Assembly: GCA_951640165.1 (NCBI GenBank)
Contig: OX621260.1
Span: forward strand, 21,718,001-21,782,000
DNA length: 64,000 bases
Origin: Pseudoips prasinana
Lineage: Eukaryota; Arthropoda; Insecta; Lepidoptera; Nolidae
Direction: 5' to 3'
Shown: one piece after another, positions 62,140 through 64,000 of the stretch
How the letters are laid out: every line of letters starts with the position of its first letter
Position numbering within the stretch: the stretch's first letter is position 1
Position numbers and translations under genes: made by a program
The notes under the pieces: generated by a model
What the model saw: the letters and a program-made list of their open reading frames with translations, nothing else
The model's database searches: none
What the model was told of the DNA's origin: nothing

Positions 62140-62145
62140 CGGGCA
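62140..62145 (+). other. Polinton target-site duplication, right
   Basis: CGGGCA, followed by 'gcatcgtatttctgtgaact', the right half of the LINE-tail target. Confidence 0.95.
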
Positions 62146-62177
62146 GCATCGTATTTCTGTGAACTATGACCATCAAA

Positions 62178-62292
62178 CTACACACGACGCCAATTAAATC
62201 CATTTTTAACAATGAACCTTAGAACCACGACTCTGACCTGCGTCTCTAATACTTTATATTCGCTTCTAAAGAAAGTTTCATCTAAAATAGGG
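62178..62292 (+). repeat. Direct repeat of 46,805-46,930
   Basis: 'cacacgacgccaattaaatc' to 'agtttcatctaa'; about 95% match. With its partner it brackets the LINE-tail target in which the Polinton sits. Confidence 0.8.
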
Positions 62293-62294
62293 CT

Positions 62295-62572
62295 GCCCCT
62301 AGCCTGTTGGCGAGGTTGGCAAGTGCTTGCTTTTCACATCGGAGGTCCTGGATTCGATTCCCACCGAGGACAGATATTTGTGTGCATGATGATGTCTGTT
62401 TGTCCTAAGTCTGGGTGTAATTATCTATATGTATGTATTTACAAACGAAAAGCAGTATATGTAGAGTAGTATATCAGTTATCTGGTTTCCATAGTACAAG
62501 CTCTGCTTAGTTTGGGATCAGATTGCCGTGTGTAAATAATGTCTCAGGATATATATATATATATATATATGA
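62295..62572 (+). mobile_element. tRNA-derived SINE, short family
   Basis: A box 'tagcctgttggcgagg', B box 'gattcgattcccacc', and body as at 23.3 kb, ending in (AT)n. Flanked by a ~30-bp near-exact repeat ('gtttcatctaaa(a/t)tagg') at 62,264-62,294 and 62,573-62,604. Confidence 0.8.
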
Positions 62573-62694
62573 AGTTTCATCTAAATTAGGGATGCCCCTA
62601 AGCGACACCGAATAGTTGAACATGTTCCTGTTTTACTGGGTCTTGTAAGAGCAAATATTTTATCTGGTATTATGGCCACATCATACTCGTAATA

Positions 62695-63075
62695 ACTTCA
62701 TACATTGGTCTAGCGGTAGCGTGTTTACCCGCAGATAATGAGGTCCTGGGTTCAAATCTTGGGTCGGGCCAAAAGTGATTTTGGGACTTTTCTGTAAAAA
62801 GAAAAAGTTCTCAGCATCGCATCGGCCCGAAATCTGGGAGTTGGCGGTATTATACCCCCGTGCCTCGGAGAGCACGTAAAGCCGTCGGTACTGTACCTGA
62901 ACTCTTTCCGGTCGTGTCGCTAGGCGTCCCATCGGATCATGAGAGCCATGGAAAAAAAAGTGCTCCTGTGTTTGCGCACACACTTGAGCACTATAATATA
63001 TCCCGCGCAGATGGCTAATATCTGTTGAGACTGGCCGCCGTGGCCGAAATTCGGCTAGGAGGATATTATTTTTCT
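62695..63075 (+). mobile_element. tRNA-derived SINE, long family
   Basis: 'ggtctagcggtagcgtgttt', B box 'gggttcaaatc', full body to 'gccgccgtggccgaaattcg' and an ATT-rich end. Confidence 0.85.
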
Positions 63076-63084
63076 AACTTCATA

Positions 63085-63235
63085 CATTGGACTGGCTTTT
63101 TGTTTTAGCGCTTAATAACACGAAATGCTAAACCAGAGGTCGTGGCTTCGAATTCCACTCAGGACAAACCTTTTTTCTGATGGGCACGATTATTTATTCT
63201 GTGTCCTCCTGGTGTAATTTTATTATAATATGTAT
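63085..63235 (+). mobile_element. SINE fragment
   Basis: 'gtggcttcgaattccactcaggac' B-box region and a '...ctgtgtcctcctggtgtaat' body, degraded. Confidence 0.55.
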
Positions 63236-63574
63236 GTATTTAGAGATGCTGTGTGGTAACGGCGGCGATTATCAGAATATCATCACCCCATGCCCCAGGC
63301 AACTGATACTTACATATTTCTGAAGACTTACATATCCTACTAATATTATATATGTTAGATCTGTGACGAAGCCTGGTTCGGAGTACCTACTTGCTGATAA
63401 GAGACAGAAGCGACATGAAAGCGGCTCGACACCAACCACCGCAAACTGGCTATAGTATGTCGCTCCCGCATCGGTTTGTTTAGCCACAAAAATAAATGTC
63501 TCTCAGACAATGCGCCGTAAATCGTCTGTAACAGACGCAAAGGCCAACTAACCAAAAAGGTACTTCTTCACGTC
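63236..63574. other. Repeat debris, no gene
   Basis: A scrap of LINE tail ('aatatcatcaccccatgccc') and a moderately GC-rich stretch with open minus frames at 63,272-63,555. They overlap in two frames and show no motif, so no gene is called. Confidence 0.4.
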
Positions 63575-63690
63575 CAAACGGCTGAAGTGAATTTAATAAA
63601 ATTTGGTATGGAGTTAGCTGACACCCTGGATTAACACATAGGCTATAATTTATAAAGTTTAACGCGGGTAAAACCGCGGGGCACAGCTAG
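63575..63690 (+). mobile_element. Helitron 3' end fragment, second family
   Basis: 'ttggtatggagttagctgac' as in 43,252-43,655, then the AACGCGGGTAAAACCGCGG hairpin and GGCACAGCTAG. Confidence 0.75.
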
Positions 63691-64000
63691 TTAATGATAA
63701 ATTACACTGAAAATAATTTATTTTATAATTTATTTATTTTATTTTTTATTTATTTTATTTAATTTTAAAATTTCGAAAACTTACAGCTAATAAGTTACAA
63801 TTATTTAAGATTAATAAAAAAGAGACTGATGGCCAATTAAAAGTTTCCACAAATAACTTAAACAAAACATAATTTATACAAAGGCAAGTGTTTGTTAGGG
63901 TAGTTTCTTTCTTTCTTTCTCTTTCTATCCTCGCACGCATATCTACTATGTTATTAATTCAGATTAAGATAGAGATAATCGTGCATATCGCCCTAAGATA
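63691..64000. other. AT-rich tail of the window
   Basis: A T/A-rich tract (63,718-63,765) that may be a reverse LINE tail, and a (TTTC)n microsatellite at 63,904-63,925. No gene. Confidence 0.5.

Noticed and set aside
63272..63555. Overlapping 66- and 71-aa minus ORFs with SLRWLVSSRFHVASV
   Set aside because: Probably a translated repeat, but I could not tie it to a family or decide the frame.

Overview
The window is eukaryotic, AT-rich and made almost entirely of transposable elements. I found no ordinary host gene. The families point to a moth or butterfly: Helitrons whose 3' ends read like those of Lepidoptera (GCGGGTAAAACCGCGGGGCACAGCTAG and CGCGAACGAAGTCGCGGGCAAAAGCTAG types), tRNA-derived SINEs with a 'cctgggttcaaatcccgggt' B box, a 5S-rRNA-like SINE, RTE and CR1/Jockey LINEs with (GAT)n or (ACTT)n tails, and nested MITEs. 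It reads as TE-rich intergenic or heterochromatic DNA; the chromosome cannot be told from sequence.

Layout. 1-1.75 kb: a broken LINE running off the left edge. 2.3-7.75 kb: a decayed Ty3/gypsy (Mdg3-like) provirus with both LTRs, a primer-binding site matching tRNA-Leu, remnants of integrase, two SINEs, an RTE fragment and an 88-bp minisatellite. 7.75-9.06 kb: Helitrons, a MITE and a SINE. 9.06-38.5 kb: a composite repeat block (parts X, A, C, D) present two to three times in direct orientation. Each copy has its own later insertions, so one copy shows the empty site for an insertion in another. The insertions include several LINEs with reverse-transcriptase ORFs, a CR1-like LINE (16.3-22.3 kb) with a THAP-coding P-like DNA transposon in its 5' end, and a Helitron carrying a helicase remnant (24.3-26.2 kb). 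38.5-46.6 kb: MITEs, a Harbinger-like MITE, many short Helitrons in both orientations, and long perfect hairpins.

47,074-62,139 is the main feature: an apparently complete 15,066-bp Polinton/Maverick (adintovirus-like) element. It has AG-starting terminal inverted repeats and a 6-bp target duplication CGGGCA, and the uninterrupted target is still visible at 28.88 and 37.11 kb. On the minus strand, from right to left: a spliced nuclear-type protein gene, protein-primed family B DNA polymerase, packaging ATPase, a conserved Polinton protein, chromodomain integrase, a phospholipase-A2-like capsid-associated protein, an adenain-like cysteine protease, penton-like minor capsid protein, a small basic protein, hexon-like major capsid protein, and two further small proteins. 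One spliced gene near the right end is on the plus strand. Together these cover replication, integration, genome packaging and capsid assembly with maturation. All large ORFs look intact, so the insertion is probably young.

Unusual points inside the Polinton: a 118-bp patch made of two abutting exact copies of its own capsid and polymerase genes near the right end; introns placed at the start codon, in one case inferred to split ATG; three successive ATGA stop-start overlaps; and a 10-A run separating the PLA2 and protease frames. 62.2-64 kb is again SINEs and Helitron debris.
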